A stretch of 64,000 nt of DNA from Sediminimonas sp. GTDB taxonomy: Bacteria > Pseudomonadota > Alphaproteobacteria > Rhodobacterales > Rhodobacteraceae. The DNA is taken from NCBI RefSeq assembly GCF_024637375.1, contig NZ_JAGXFK010000029.1:1-64000 (forward strand), in the 5' to 3' direction. Positions 50,396 through 60,666 of this stretch are shown one piece after another (the first letter of the stretch is position 1; each line of letters starts with the position of its first letter). Below the pieces are notes generated by a model. That model ran no database searches, was not told the DNA's origin, and worked only from the letters and a program-made list of their open reading frames with translations. A program made the translations under genes and the position numbers.

Positions 50396-50426
50396 GGGCG
50401 CGCCATCGTGCGATGGTGGTGCGCCC
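50396..50426. terminator. Hairpin after the Hsp20 operon
   Basis: GGGCGC at 50396-50401 pairs with GCGCCC at 50421-50426, and the inner CCATC/GATGG stems pair around loop GTGC. There is no T run, so it is either a factor-assisted terminator or an mRNA-stabilising structure. It lies between convergent genes. Confidence 0.5.
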
Positions 50427-50499
50427 GCCAGGCATCCGGCATGGCGGGATGGGTCGGTCGTGCCGCCCCTATGCTGCCTCCGGCGCGCGACACGCCCTT

Positions 50500-51846
50500 T
50501 CAGTCGCCCTGGCCGGGCTGGCCGTCGGCCCCCTGGCCGCGCAGCAGCGTTGCGGCGACCAGATCACCGGTGACGTTGACGGCGGTGCGGCACATATCGA
50601 GCAGGCGATCGACCCCGAGGATGATCACCATGCCCTCGACGGGAATGCCCATGCCACCGGCCACGTTGATCAGGATCGCGATCGAAACGCCCGGCGTGCC
50701 CGGCGCGCCGATGCTTGAGACGACCAGCGTGCCGGTGACCACCGCGATCTGGGTAAAGCTCAGTTCCACCCCCGCCAGTTGGGCCAGAAACAGGATCGCC
50801 ACCGCCTGATAAAGTGCCGTGCCGGCCATGTTCATCGTCGCGCCCAGCGGCACCACCAGGTTGGCGATGCTGGACGGCACCGAAAGCTGCCGCGCGGTCT
50901 GGATGGTCACCGGCATCACTGCCGAGGAACTCGACGTGGAAAAGGCCAGCAACAGGTTGCCCCCCGCCTTTTGCATGAATTCCACCGGCCCGATCCGGCC
51001 GATCACGGCCAGGATCGCCAGGTAAAGCAGCATCAGCAGCCCCAGGCCCAGAAGCACGGTGCCGACATAGCCGGACACCCCGATTATCGTATCCAGCCCC
51101 AGCCGCATCACCAGTTGCGCCATCAGCCCGAACACCGCGAACGGGGCAAGGAACATCGCCCACTTGACGATATTCATCGAGATCGACAGCAGCGCGTCCA
51201 TCAGCGCCAGGAAGGGCTGCGCGCGTGTCGGCTCTACCTGCGCCACCGAAAGCCCCACCAACAACGCCAGAACCACCACCGCCAGCATGTCGCCCTGCAC
51301 GATCGAGGCGGTGGGATTGGTCGGCAGGATGTCGGCGATGAGATCGGGCAGCCGCGCCGGCGCGGCCGGGGCGGCTGCGGCGTCGGCATCGGCGCCGCCG
51401 GGCGTTGCAGGCACGGGTGGCGGGGCAAGGCCGCTGCCCGCCAACGCCGCGCCGGGCCGCAACCATTGCGCCAGCATCACCCCGATCGCCGCCGCGACGG
51501 TGCTGGTCAGCACGATGAAAGCGGCCAGCCGCAGGCCGACAGCGCGCAGTTCCGCCCCCGAGCCGGCTCCGTTGAGCCCGCCCACGATCGAGGAAAAGAT
51601 CAGCGGCACCAGCACCATCGCGATCAGCGCCAGGAATATACGCCCCGGCAGCGCCAGCCACATCCCGATGGAATCGGCGGTGCCGGGCGCGACAAGCCCC
51701 GCGCCCTCGCCCATCAGCAGCCCCAGCCCGAACCCCAGAACCATCCCCGCCATCACCTGCGCCCATAGCCGCGAGGTGATCCAGACACGCAGCTTGAAGC
51801 GCTGGCGCCCAATGTCCATCTGCGGGGTCGCGGAATCCTCGGTCAT
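50500..51846 (-). CDS. Dicarboxylate/amino acid:cation symporter (DAACS family)
   Basis: A 448-residue inner-membrane carrier with about eight helices and two re-entrant loops. Family motifs: serine-rich AFSTSSSSAVMPVTIQTA, substrate/Na+ region VPLGATMNMAGTALYQA, GAPGTPGVSIAILINVAGGMGIP and LGVDRLLDMCRTAVNVTGD. It uses Na+ or H+ to take up C4-dicarboxylates or glutamate/aspartate; which one cannot be told. An insertion of about 40 residues, Ala/Pro-rich (APPPVPATPGGADADAAAAP), lies in an extramembrane loop. The gene is monocistronic and convergent with hsp20. Confidence 0.9.
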   Translation of the reverse strand: MTEDSATPQMDIGRQRFKLRVWITSRLWAQVMAGMVLGFGLGLLMGEGAGLVAPGTADSIGMWLALPGRIFLALIAMVLVPLIFSSIVGGLNGAGSGAELRAVGLRLAAFIVLTSTVAAAIGVMLAQWLRPGAALAGSGLAPPPVPATPGGADADAAAAPAAPARLPDLIADILPTNPTASIVQGDMLAVVVLALLVGLSVAQVEPTRAQPFLALMDALLSISMNIVKWAMFLAPFAVFGLMAQLVMRLGLDTIIGVSGYVGTVLLGLGLLMLLYLAILAVIGRIGPVEFMQKAGGNLLLAFSTSSSSAVMPVTIQTARQLSVPSSIANLVVPLGATMNMAGTALYQAVAILFLAQLAGVELSFTQIAVVTGTLVVSSIGAPGTPGVSIAILINVAGGMGIPVEGMVIILGVDRLLDMCRTAVNVTGDLVAATLLRGQGADGQPGQGD

Positions 51847-52035
51847 GTCTGCGGTGCCTCCTGCCTGACAACCCCGTGCGGTACGGTCGCGGGAAGGGTA
51901 CTGGTCGGGGTGACGGCGTCAATGGCGCACCGGTGTGTCGCGTTGGTGGCGCAATCGCAGAGCCGCCGCAGGCTGACCAGCCAGGTGCCAAGACACGCTG
52001 GGTCGGCGATGGCGCCGGATCGTGACACGGTCAGA

Positions 52036-53811
52036 TCAGAACGGAAAGAACAGCGGGATCACCAGCACCGCCACCACGACGAAGATCAGGTTCAGCGGCA
52101 GGCCCACCTTGATGAAATCGCGGAACTTGTAGCCGCCGGCGCTGTAGACGAAGGTGTTGGTCTGGTAGCCGATGGGGGTGGCGAAGCTGAAGCTTGCCGC
52201 GAACATCACCGCCATCAGGAAGGGGCGCGGATCAAAGCCCAGCTCGATGGCCAGTGCCACGGCGATCGGCCCGATCAGCACCGCCACCGCGTTGTTGCTG
52301 ACCATCTCGGTCATCGCGCTGGTCAGGATGTAGACCGCCGCCAGCACCGCCAGCGGCCCCAACCCGCCGACGACGCCCACCATCGTGTCGACGATCAGCG
52401 CGGCGGTGCCGGTCACGTCCAACCCGATGCTGAGCCCCAGCATTCCGAAAATCAAGAACAGGATGTGCCAGTCGATGGCGTCGAATGCCTCTTCGGGATC
52501 CACGCAGCGCGTCAACATCACCACCACGGCCCCGATCACCGCCAGCCCGGCTATCGGCAATATCCCCAGCGCCGCCAGCGCCATCACGCCCAGGATGGTG
52601 GCGATGGCGATCGGCGCCTTTTCGCGCCGCACCGGGCGTTCGGTGGGCGCCGACAGGTTGATGACGCCGCCGTCCTCCATCAGCCGCCGGATGCCCTCGG
52701 CCGGCCCTTCCAGCAACAACGTGTCCGCGAATTGCAGGCTGACATCGTCGATTCGGTCGGAAATGTTGCGGTCGTTGCGGTGCACCGCCATCACGTAGAT
52801 GCCGTACTTGCGCCTGAGCCGCAGATCGCCCAGCGCCCGGCCGCGCAGGTGCGAATTGGGGCCGACGCTGGCCTCCATCAGCACCGTCTGGTCGGCGGCC
52901 ACCGGCTCGAACCCCTGGCCCGAAACGTCGCGGAACTCCACCTGCCCGTTTTCCTTCAGCCCCAGGATCTCGCCGGTGTTGGTCTTGATCACCACCCGGT
53001 CGCCGGCGCGCAGCACCAGTTCGCGCAGCTCCCGGCGGAGCGACGTTTCACCCCGGATCACGTCGAGGACCCGCGCCTTGCCGGACCCGAAAGGCAGGTC
53101 GCTGAGGGGCTGGCCAACATATTTTGACCCCGCCGGAATCAGCAGCCGGGCCATGAACTGCCGCTTGCCGCCCTGGCCCAGAAGGGTGGACATCGAACTG
53201 CGTTCGGGCAACAGGAAGCGCCCCGCGAAGACCATGTAGAGCATCCCCACCGTGGCAAAGACCAGCCCCGGCAGCGTCATCTCGAACATGGTGATCGGGG
53301 CCAGGTCGGCCTCGATCGCGACGCCGCTCATCAGGATGTTGGTCGACGTACCCACCAGCGTCAGCGCACCGCCGAAGATGGCAGAAAACGACAGCGGGAT
53401 CAGAAGCTTGGACGGCGCCACCCCGACGCCCGAGGCCAGCGAGATCATCACCGGCGTCATCAGGATGACCACCGGCGTGTTGTTCATGAAGGCCGAGGCC
53501 AGCATGGCGCCGAACATCATCATCAGCATCGTGCGCAGGTACGAGCCGCGCGCGCGCCGGCGCAGGAACTCGCCCAGTATCTGCAGAACCCCGGTGCGCT
53601 CCAGCGCCGATGAGATGATGAACATCATCGCGATGGTGATCGGCGCGGGCGAGGCGAAGACCCCGAGAAACGCCTCCGTTTCGATGATGCCGCTGGCCAG
53701 AAGAAACGCCGAGGCGCCCATCGCCGTCACTTCGGGCGGGTAAATTTCCCGGAAGAAGCTGACGAAAACGACGCCCAGGAGGATCAGCACGATGATCTGT
53801 TCCAGGCTCAT
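52036..53811 (-). CDS. SLC13-type anion transporter with paired TrkA-C (RCK_C) domains
   Basis: A 591-residue membrane protein. N-terminal transport half (residues 5-180: FFREIYPPEVTAMGASAFL, FMNNTPVVILMTPVMISLA, GTSTNILMSG), a cytosolic middle with two TrkA-C-type domains (about 200-390, with AGSKYVGQPLSDLPFG and NSHLRGRALGDLRLRRKYGI) and a second transport half (about 410-591, ending VGLPLNLIFVVVAVLVIPLFFPF). The layout is that of divalent anion:Na+ symporters with RCK_C regulation, often sulfate transporters. Substrate unproven. Start ATG 53811. Confidence 0.88.
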   Translation of the reverse strand: MSLEQIIVLILLGVVFVSFFREIYPPEVTAMGASAFLLASGIIETEAFLGVFASPAPITIAMMFIISSALERTGVLQILGEFLRRRARGSYLRTMLMMMFGAMLASAFMNNTPVVILMTPVMISLASGVGVAPSKLLIPLSFSAIFGGALTLVGTSTNILMSGVAIEADLAPITMFEMTLPGLVFATVGMLYMVFAGRFLLPERSSMSTLLGQGGKRQFMARLLIPAGSKYVGQPLSDLPFGSGKARVLDVIRGETSLRRELRELVLRAGDRVVIKTNTGEILGLKENGQVEFRDVSGQGFEPVAADQTVLMEASVGPNSHLRGRALGDLRLRRKYGIYVMAVHRNDRNISDRIDDVSLQFADTLLLEGPAEGIRRLMEDGGVINLSAPTERPVRREKAPIAIATILGVMALAALGILPIAGLAVIGAVVVMLTRCVDPEEAFDAIDWHILFLIFGMLGLSIGLDVTGTAALIVDTMVGVVGGLGPLAVLAAVYILTSAMTEMVSNNAVAVLIGPIAVALAIELGFDPRPFLMAVMFAASFSFATPIGYQTNTFVYSAGGYKFRDFIKVGLPLNLIFVVVAVLVIPLFFPF

Positions 53812-53898
53812 GCAGCACGCCCCGGTGAAATGACCAACCCACCGCAGTACCGCAGATCGGAACGCCCATTGCAAGCCCGGCGCGGCGTCGCCAGCGGT

Positions 53899-54735
53899 TC
53901 AGATGCCAACGCCACGGCGCCCGGCCAGATCGGTGAAGTACTGCCACGCCACCCGGCCCGAGCGCGCCCCGCGCGTGGCGGCCCATTCTATCGCCTCGGC
54001 GCGCAGTGTGTCGTCGTCGATCTCGATGCCGTGGGCGGCGCAATAGCCCCGGATCATGGCCAGGTATTCATCCTGCCCGCAGGGGTGGAAGCCCAGCCAA
54101 AGACCGAAACGGTCCGACAGCGAGACCTTTTCCTCGACCGCCTCGGACGGGTTGATGGCGCTGGAGCGTTCGTTCTCGATCATGTCGCGCGGCATCAGGT
54201 GGCGGCGGTTCGAGGTGGCGTAGAACAGCACGTTTTCCGGCCGCCCCTCGATGCCGCCATCCAGCACCGCCTTGAGGCTCTTGTAATGCTGGTCGTCGCC
54301 GGAAAACGACAGGTCGTCGCAGAACAGCACGAACCGCGCGCGGCTGTCACGCAAGAGCGCCAGCAGCCGCCCGACGCTGGGCAGGTCTTCACGCTGAAGC
54401 TCGACCAGCTTCAGCGGCAGCCCCTCGGCGCGCACCGCGCCGTGCACCGCCTTGACCAGGCTCGACTTGCCCATCCCCCGCGCGCCCCACAGCAGCGCGT
54501 TGTTGGCCGGCAGGCCGCGCGCGAAACGCAAGGTGTTGTCCAGCAGCGTGTCGCGCGCGCGGTCGATGTCCAACAGCAGGTCGATGTCGACGCGGTTGAT
54601 GTCGGCCACCGGGCACAGGCGGTCGGGCGCGACATGCCAGACGAAGGCATCGGCGGCGTCGAAATCCGGCGCCGGGTGCGGCGTGGGGGCCAGCCGCTCC
54701 AACGCGGTGGCGATACGCTCAAGCGCCTCGCTCAC
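53899..54735 (-). CDS. DUF815-family AAA ATPase
   Basis: A 278-residue cytosolic ATPase: Walker [18 protein letters not shown] (about 85-100), Walker [14 protein letters not shown] (about 135-147), sensor [16 protein letters not shown] and an arginine near EVARR-like C-terminal helix. The DUF815 family has no established function. ATG at 54735 overlaps the tatC stop by four bases, so it is the last gene of the tatABC transcript, an order common in alphaproteobacteria. A role linked to Tat export is suggested only by context. Confidence 0.88.
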   Translation of the reverse strand: MSEALERIATALERLAPTPHPAPDFDAADAFVWHVAPDRLCPVADINRVDIDLLLDIDRARDTLLDNTLRFARGLPANNALLWGARGMGKSSLVKAVHGAVRAEGLPLKLVELQREDLPSVGRLLALLRDSRARFVLFCDDLSFSGDDQHYKSLKAVLDGGIEGRPENVLFYATSNRRHLMPRDMIENERSSAINPSEAVEEKVSLSDRFGLWLGFHPCGQDEYLAMIRGYCAAHGIEIDDDTLRAEAIEWAATRGARSGRVAWQYFTDLAGRRGVGI

Positions 54736-55670
54736 GACCTGCCCCCGCCGTGCCCGCCCTTGTCGGGGTCGTCATCCTCGTCCTCGTCGAACTCCGCCGC
54801 CATCGGGTCGTCGTCGAGGTCGTCCTCGTCCTCGTCATCGTCCTCGAACCACAGGCCCTGCGCGCGCAGATCGGCCTCGCGCTTGGTCTCGACCCGGCGC
54901 ACCAGCCATATCGACACCTCGTAAAGCCCGAAGACCACCACGAACAGGATCACCTGGGTGATCACGTCGGGCGGGGTGACCAGCGCGGCCAGCACCAGGA
55001 TGGCGACCACGGCGTATTTGCGCACCGCGCCCAGCCCGTCTGCACTGACCAGCCCGGCCTTGCCCATCAGGGTCAGCAGCACCGGCAGTTGGAAACACAG
55101 CCCGAAGGCCACGATGAACTTGATCGTCAGGCTCAGGTATTCCTGCGCCGAGCCCTGGAAGGCGATGCCGGCGGCGGGGCTGGTATCGGTCGCGCCTTCG
55201 CCCAGCACCGAGCCGGGCTGCTGGAACCCGAGGAAGAAATCAAACGCCAGCGGCGTGACCACGTAGAAGGCGAACGCCGCGCCCAGGAAGAACATGAACG
55301 GCGAAGCGATCATGAACGGCAGGAAAGCGCCCTTTTCGTTGCGGTAGAGCCCCGGCGCCACGAAGCGCCACATCTGGAAGGCGATATAGGGAAACGACAG
55401 CATCAGCCCGCCCAGAAGCGAGATCGACACCGCCACGAAGAACCCTTCCTGCAGCTTGATCAGGATCAGCCCGCAATCGGTATGGCCGCGCTCGGCCATG
55501 GCGCTGCACAGCGGATGGGTCAGGAAGTTGAAGATCGGGTTCCACACCGTGAAACAGATGATCATGCCGACGATGAAAGCCGCCAGCGAATGGATCAGCC
55601 GGTTTCGCAGTTCTGCCAGATGCTCGATCAGCGGCGCGCTGCTTTGCTCGATGTCGTCGGTATCGCTCAT
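54732..55670 (-). CDS. tatC: Sec-independent protein translocase TatC
   Basis: A 312-residue membrane protein with six helices that binds twin-arginine signals. Family motifs: [19 protein letters not shown] near the N-terminus (signal-peptide contact site), [46 protein letters not shown]. The C-terminal 45 residues are an unusually long acidic tail (from about 268, [11 protein letters not shown] and [12 protein letters not shown]). ATG overlaps the tatB stop. NosZ of this window has a matching Tat signal. Confidence 0.95.
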   Translation of the reverse strand: MSDTDDIEQSSAPLIEHLAELRNRLIHSLAAFIVGMIICFTVWNPIFNFLTHPLCSAMAERGHTDCGLILIKLQEGFFVAVSISLLGGLMLSFPYIAFQMWRFVAPGLYRNEKGAFLPFMIASPFMFFLGAAFAFYVVTPLAFDFFLGFQQPGSVLGEGATDTSPAAGIAFQGSAQEYLSLTIKFIVAFGLCFQLPVLLTLMGKAGLVSADGLGAVRKYAVVAILVLAALVTPPDVITQVILFVVVFGLYEVSIWLVRRVETKREADLRAQGLWFEDDDEDEDDLDDDPMAAEFDEDEDDDPDKGGHGGGRS

Positions 55671-56413
55671 TTATTGTCCCCGGCGGCCTTCTTGCTGGGC
55701 GCCGCCGTCTTCGACGCGGGCTTTTTCGTTGCCGTCTTCTTGGTTGACCTGGCCGTGCCGGCCTTGGTGCTGGTGGCCCCGGAGGCGCCAGCCTTGGACG
55801 CGCCTTCCTTCGCGGTGCCGCCTTTCGCGGCGCCGGATTTGGCCGCACCACTTTTCGCGGTGGTGCCCTTCGCGGTATTCCCCTTCGCGGAGCCGGATTT
55901 GGCGGTGGAGCCGCCCTTCGCCTTGGCGGGCCTGGACGTGCCGGATTTTCCGGTCGCGGATTTCGCGGTGCCCTGCTTGGCGGAATCGGTACCCGCGTCG
56001 GCGGCCTTGGTGGCGGCCGCCTCCTCGGCGGCGCGTGCCTCGGCGGCCTTGCGGTCCAGCGCCTTGTTCCCGGTCGCTTCGCGGATCTTGCGTGCCGCTT
56101 CGGCGCGTTCCTCGGCCAGCTTGCCGGTCTCGGAATCGGGGTCGATCGCGGTCAGGTCCGAGGTCGCATCCTTGATCTTGTCCATGCCCAGCTTCTTGGG
56201 ATTGGCCACATCACGGAAGGTATTGGCCATATCGCTCATGCCCGACCCTTCGGCGGCATCGTCCATCGCGCGGCTGAACTCGCGGGCCATGCCCTTGGCC
56301 TTGCCGATGAACCGACCCACCGACCGGAACAGCCCCGGCAGATCTTTCGGCCCCACCACGATCAACGCGACCATGCCGATCAGCAGCAGTTCGGTCCAGC
56401 CGAGGTCCAGCAT
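55667..56413 (-). CDS. tatB: Sec-independent protein translocase TatB
   Basis: A 248-residue protein, longer than the usual 90-170. N-terminal helix [20 protein letters not shown] with [14 protein letters not shown] and amphipathic helix, then a cytosolic region (about 70-130) and a C-terminal 110 residues of low-complexity Ala/Lys/Gly/Ser/Thr repeats ([23 protein letters not shown]) resembling histone H1 tails. TatB with TatC forms the receptor complex. Only the first 100 residues match the family. Confidence 0.9.
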   Translation of the reverse strand: MLDLGWTELLLIGMVALIVVGPKDLPGLFRSVGRFIGKAKGMAREFSRAMDDAAEGSGMSDMANTFRDVANPKKLGMDKIKDATSDLTAIDPDSETGKLAEERAEAARKIREATGNKALDRKAAEARAAEEAAATKAADAGTDSAKQGTAKSATGKSGTSRPAKAKGGSTAKSGSAKGNTAKGTTAKSGAAKSGAAKGGTAKEGASKAGASGATSTKAGTARSTKKTATKKPASKTAAPSKKAAGDNK

Positions 56414-56416
56414 GGA

Positions 56417-56644
56417 TCAGACCTTGTCCTTGTCTTGTTCCTTGGCCTCGGGGGTCACGTCCTTGGCATCCTCTGTCTCGGCCTGATCCTCCAACTCCTT
56501 GGAGCCTTCGGAGACGCCCTTCTTGAACGAAGTGATCCCCTTGCCCACCTCGCCCATCAGCGAACTGATCTTGCCGCGCCCGAAAAGCACCAGCACGACC
56601 ACCGCGATCAGCAGCAGGCCCGGCAGTCCGATATTGTTAAGCAT
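56417..56644 (-). CDS. tatA: Sec-independent protein translocase TatA
   Basis: A 75-residue protein: helix [15 protein letters not shown], hinge FGRGK, amphipathic helix ([18 protein letters not shown]) and an acidic polar tail ([13 protein letters not shown]). TatA oligomers form the export pathway for Tat substrates. It is the first gene of tatA-tatB-tatC-DUF815, three bases before tatB. Confidence 0.94.
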   Translation of the reverse strand: MLNNIGLPGLLLIAVVVLVLFGRGKISSLMGEVGKGITSFKKGVSEGSKELEDQAETEDAKDVTPEAKEQDKDKV

Positions 56645-56798
56645 GTCGTCTCTCCCATATACACGGCCCGTGTCCAGCGGGGCCGCTTATCCTGTGTTTC
56701 CCGTATCTAATCGTGATGCGCCGCAGTTGGAAGAACCAATGCGTCGCAGAACGGGGATTTTCGCCCTGCCGCCCGTGCCCCGCGGGCGGGCGGCCCTG

Positions 56799-57935
56799 TC
56801 AGGCGGCGCCGGCGATGGCGGGGAACACGAAACAGCGATCGCGCCGGATCATCAGCCACAGCGGCTTGCCCGGCCCGGGCAGGAACACCCCCGGCACCAG
56901 CGCCTTGAGCACCGAGCCATCGTAATCCATGCGGATCTCGACCAGGCTCTGGCTGCCCATGAAGCGCGCGCGCACCACCTCGCCGCGCGCGGCGGCGCCG
57001 TCCTGCGGGGTGGGGTTGGGGCCACGCCCGCCGCGGTCGAGGTCGATCTTGATGTGCTGCGGGCGGATCACGATCTCGACCTCGGCGCCATCGGGCACAC
57101 CGGGGGCCAGGAACTGCCCGAAGGGCGTATCCGTCAGCGCGCCTTGCACCCGACCGCAGATCACGTTGATATCGCTGAAAAACGCGACCGCCTGCCGGTC
57201 CACCGGGGCGTTGTAGATGTTGTAGGGCGCGCCTTGCTGCACGATTTTTCCGTCGCGCATCAGCGCGATCTCGTCGGCCATGCGCATCGCTTCGTCGGGT
57301 TCGTGCGTGACCAGCAGAACCGCCGCGTCCTCGTCGCGCAGGATGTCCAGTGTCTGATCTCGAATGTCGTCGCGCAGGCGGTTGTCGAGCCCCGAAAAGG
57401 GCTCGTCCATCAGCATGATGCGTGGCCGCGGCGCCAGGGCGCGCGCCAGCGCCACGCGCTGCTGTTCGCCACCCGACAACTCGTGCGGGAAGGCGTCGAT
57501 GAACCGCGCCATGCCGACCCGATGCAGCAGTTCCTCGACGCGGGCGCGCTGCGCCTCGCGCGGTCCCGACAGGCCGAAGGCCACGTTGCCGGCCACGTTG
57601 AGATGCGGGAACAGCGCGAAATCCTGGAACATCAGCCCGATCGCGCGATGCTCGGGCGGCACCCGGAAGATGGTGTCGCAGATCAGCTTGCCATCGACAT
57701 GAATCTCGCCCTCGTCCTGTATCTCGACCCCGGCGATCATGCGCAGCGTGGTCGACTTGCCGCACCCCGAAGGCCCCAGCAGGCAGGTCACCTGACCCGG
57801 CATCACCGCGAGCGAGACATGATCGACCACCGTCTTGCCGTCGTAGCGACGCACAAGATCGCGGATCTCCAGCCGGGGAACAGCGGGGGCGGCAGGCGCG
57901 GAAGGCACGGCAATCTCCGGGCGGTATCCGATCAC
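56799..57935 (-). CDS. ABC transporter ATP-binding protein (Fe3+/spermidine/carbohydrate-import type)
   Basis: A 378-residue ATPase of the PotA/FbpC/MalK group. Walker A LGPSGCGKSTTL, Q-loop FQDFALFPH, signature ELSGGEQQRVALARAL, Walker B IMLMDEPFSGLD, H-loop VTHEPDEAMRMAD, and a C-terminal TOBE domain (about 270-370: IVIRPQHIKI, RFMGSQSLVEI). Some features (EEPSG-like order, NVICGRVQG) resemble FbpC. No permease or binding protein gene is adjacent, so substrate is open. Start GTG 57935. Confidence 0.85.
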   Translation of the reverse strand: MIGYRPEIAVPSAPAAPAVPRLEIRDLVRRYDGKTVVDHVSLAVMPGQVTCLLGPSGCGKSTTLRMIAGVEIQDEGEIHVDGKLICDTIFRVPPEHRAIGLMFQDFALFPHLNVAGNVAFGLSGPREAQRARVEELLHRVGMARFIDAFPHELSGGEQQRVALARALAPRPRIMLMDEPFSGLDNRLRDDIRDQTLDILRDEDAAVLLVTHEPDEAMRMADEIALMRDGKIVQQGAPYNIYNAPVDRQAVAFFSDINVICGRVQGALTDTPFGQFLAPGVPDGAEVEIVIRPQHIKIDLDRGGRGPNPTPQDGAAARGEVVRARFMGSQSLVEIRMDYDGSVLKALVPGVFLPGPGKPLWLMIRRDRCFVFPAIAGAA

Positions 57936-57956
57936 TTTGATCGGGTTTTCAGCCCT

Positions 57957-59336
57957 CTAGCAGCCCCGCCCGTGCCCTGCAACCCTGCCCGGCGCGGCCA
58001 GTACGCTGGCAAAGCCGATGATCAGGACCACGACGCAGATCGCCAGTAGCTGCAGGTACTTGTGCCCCTCGGGCAGGGTCACGGCCACGACCGGCACATC
58101 GCGCAGGAAATAGGCCAGCGCCCCGGTCGTGGCGGCAACGAAAGCACCCAGATAACCCGCGCGCGAGATACCGCGCCCGCCCAGCAAGCCAACCATCAGG
58201 ACCGGCGTCAGGAACATCGACGCGGTGCCGCTGACCGCCACGGCATCGAACAGGGTCTGGTTTCCCCACAGGGTCAGAACCGCGCCGACCGCCATGAAGG
58301 TCAGCATCGCCACCCGCCCGCCGGCCAGGCTACGCGGCGCCAGACGCAGTTCCTCGACCACCAGCCGCGCGGCGCTCGACAGCGCCGAATCGAGCGTGCT
58401 GAGCGCCGAGATCAGCAGGCTCAGCATCAGCGCGGCGAACACCCATGGCGGGAACATCCCCGCCCAGGTGCCGATGAGCTGCCCCTCGTAGGCGGCGCCT
58501 TCCAGCCCCGCCTGGATGCCGAACAGGCCGAAACCGATGATCAGCAGTGTCGATATCCAGAACGCGTGCAGGAACGATGCCCGCGTCACCGCGCGATCGG
58601 CGATGAAGCCGCGATCCATCATCACCGGGTCGTGGGCGGGGTAGGAAAACACCTGCAACCCGGCCACCAACAACAGGATCCAGCCATTGGCCGACCCGGC
58701 CACGCCGGGCGCCGTCAGCACCGCGCCCGGGCTGAACCCGGGACTGAGCAGCAGCGCCGCAAAGGCCGCCGCGAATACGCCCAAAAACAGCACCATCTGC
58801 ACCACGTCGGTGCGGAGCGCCGCGCTCAGCCCACCCCAGGCGGAATAGGCCAGCCCCAGCGTCGCCACTGCCAGGATCGCCCAGGTGCCCGCCGCGGGCC
58901 ACAGCGCGCCGAAGATCAGCCCGACCACCAACAGGTTGGCAAAGACCTCGGACAACAGGCGCAGCGCGATCACCACGTTATAGGCCACCGTGCCCACCCG
59001 GCCAAAGCGCGCGTGCAGCCAGTCCTGCACCGACCCCGCGCCTGCGGCGCGCAGCCGGTCCACGATCAGCCCACCGGTCAGGAACGAGCCGTAATAGGCC
59101 GCGTAGGCCAGCGTGCCCGCGATGCCGTAATAGTACCCCAGGATCGCGGCGTTCATCAGCGAGCGCGCGAAGATCCAGGTCGTCACCTGGCTGAGCACCA
59201 GCATCCACAGCCCCGGCGCCTGGCCCGCGGTGCCACGCCCGCCAAAGAACCCCTCGACGCTGGCGCGGCGCGGCGCCACCCACAGGCTCAAAGCCGCGAC
59301 AAGCGCGAAAACGGCAACGATGACAACGGCATCCAT
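57957..59336 (-). CDS. Sodium:solute symporter (SSS family)
   Basis: A 459-residue membrane transporter with about 12-13 helices. Family pattern: early FFGGRGTAGQAPGLWMLVLSQVTTWI, AYSAWGGLSAALRTDVVQMVLF, sodium-site region LLISALSTLDSALSSAARLVVEEL, and HDPVMMDRGFIADR. Substrates in the family range from proline to pantothenate and acetate; the substrate is not predictable. It precedes the ABC ATPase gene by 21 bases on the same strand. Confidence 0.85.
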   Translation of the reverse strand: MDAVVIVAVFALVAALSLWVAPRRASVEGFFGGRGTAGQAPGLWMLVLSQVTTWIFARSLMNAAILGYYYGIAGTLAYAAYYGSFLTGGLIVDRLRAAGAGSVQDWLHARFGRVGTVAYNVVIALRLLSEVFANLLVVGLIFGALWPAAGTWAILAVATLGLAYSAWGGLSAALRTDVVQMVLFLGVFAAAFAALLLSPGFSPGAVLTAPGVAGSANGWILLLVAGLQVFSYPAHDPVMMDRGFIADRAVTRASFLHAFWISTLLIIGFGLFGIQAGLEGAAYEGQLIGTWAGMFPPWVFAALMLSLLISALSTLDSALSSAARLVVEELRLAPRSLAGGRVAMLTFMAVGAVLTLWGNQTLFDAVAVSGTASMFLTPVLMVGLLGGRGISRAGYLGAFVAATTGALAYFLRDVPVVAVTLPEGHKYLQLLAICVVVLIIGFASVLAAPGRVAGHGRGC

Positions 59337-59533
59337 TGGCGGTCCTTCCTGCGATGCGATCGGTTTGGCGATCCCTTAGCAGCAACTCACGCACCCCACC
59401 ATCGCCCCGGCGCACGCCACACGCCGAAGTGAGCACCGCGTGAGCAACGCCCATCGCAGGCGACGCCGGTGCACCGGACGCGCGCCCCGGTGCGTTCGCA
59501 ACGCCATCTTGGGAACCGTCGAGGGAGGGGGTG

Positions 59534-59617
59534 TGGTGGGCGACCCTGGAATCGAACCAGGCGTGGGTCTCCCCGGCGGATTTACAGTCCGCTGCCGCAC
59601 CTTGCAGCGCGTCGCCC
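59534..59617 (-). tRNA. tRNA-Tyr (anticodon GTA)
   Basis: The reverse complement forms a class II tRNA: acceptor GGGCGAC/GTCGCCC, anticodon stem GCGGA/TCCGC with loop CTGTAAA (anticodon GTA), a long variable arm, T-arm with GGTTCGATTCC, and encoded CCA at 59534-59536. No mobile element adjoins its 3' end in this window. Confidence 0.95.
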
Positions 59618-59748
59618 ACATTCGCGGAACACCGCGGAATGTGGCAGGGTGACTACTAGCGGGGTCGGAGGGCGTCAACAGGAAAATCCTTGCAGCCACC
59701 CGGCCCCCGGCGCATGCAGGGACGCGGGCGCAAACGGGGGCGAGAGCC

Positions 59749-60534
59749 ATGAAGAAACCCAAATGGGTGATCGAGAAGGAACGCACGCGGCGCGACGCCG
59801 CCACCGTCACGGTGTGGCTGTTCGGGTTGCACGCGGTGCGTGACGCGCTGCTGAACCCGGCGCGCGAAAAGCTGCGGCTGATGGTGACGAAGAACGCCGC
59901 CGACAAGCTGTCCGAGGCCATCGCGGCAAGCACGATCACGCCCGAGATCATCGACCCGCGCAAGTTCGCGCCGCCGATCGACCCGCAATCGGTGCACCAG
60001 GGCGCGGCGCTGGAGGCGCGGCCGCTCGACTGGGGCACGGTGCAGGCGCGCTGCGCCGGCGGCCCCGACAGCGCCCCGCCGCGCGTGGTGCTGCTGGACC
60101 GGGTCAGTGACCCGCACAACGTGGGCGCGATCCTGCGCTCGGCCGAGGTGTTCGGCGCCCGCGCCGTGATCGCGCCGCGCCACCACAGCGCCCCCGAAAC
60201 CGGCGCGCTGGCCAAGACCGCCAGCGGCGCGCTGGAGCGCCAGCCCTATCTGCGGGTGCGCAACCTGGCCGACACGATGCAGGAGTTGCGCGCCATGGGC
60301 TACGTGCTGCTGGGTCTTGATGGCGAAGGCGCGCGCGACATCGACGCGGGCCTGCAAGACATCCGCAACCGCGCCGTGGCGCTGGTGCTGGGGGCCGAGG
60401 GGCCGGGCCTGCGGCCGCGCACGCGCGAGACCTGCGACGAAGTGGTGCGCATCGGCACCTCGGGGGGCTTCGGCTCGCTCAACGTGTCCAACGCGGCGGC
60501 GGTGGCGCTATACGCGGCGCGACCCGCGCCCTGA
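59749..60534 (+). CDS. rlmB: TrmH/SpoU-family 23S rRNA 2'-O-methyltransferase
   Basis: A 261-residue SPOUT enzyme. N-terminal substrate-binding domain begins VWLFGLHAVRDALLNPAR; the SPOUT domain has the SAM knot motifs LLDRVSDPHNVGAILRSAEVFG, ALVLGAEGPGLRP and GFGSLNVSNAAAVALYAARP. This is the standard RlmB/TrmH layout for the Gm2251-type modification. The basic start (MKKPKWVIEKERTRRD) is an extra N-terminus of alphaproteobacterial members. Confidence 0.9.
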   Translation: MKKPKWVIEKERTRRDAATVTVWLFGLHAVRDALLNPAREKLRLMVTKNAADKLSEAIAASTITPEIIDPRKFAPPIDPQSVHQGAALEARPLDWGTVQARCAGGPDSAPPRVVLLDRVSDPHNVGAILRSAEVFGARAVIAPRHHSAPETGALAKTASGALERQPYLRVRNLADTMQELRAMGYVLLGLDGEGARDIDAGLQDIRNRAVALVLGAEGPGLRPRTRETCDEVVRIGTSGGFGSLNVSNAAAVALYAARPAP

Positions 60535-60666
60535 GCCCGCCCGCGCGCCGCGATCACATTTTCATCAGCAGCCCTTTCCCGGTTGTCATCACTTCCTATG
60601 TAATGGGTCAGAAGCGCGAATACGGAACCCTCGCGTTTCATTTCACTGTCCCTCGTTCCGTGACTG

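Noticed and set aside
59440-59652. Plus-strand frame with a GDPGIEPG-like peptide
   Set aside because: It is the complement of tRNA-Tyr read as protein.
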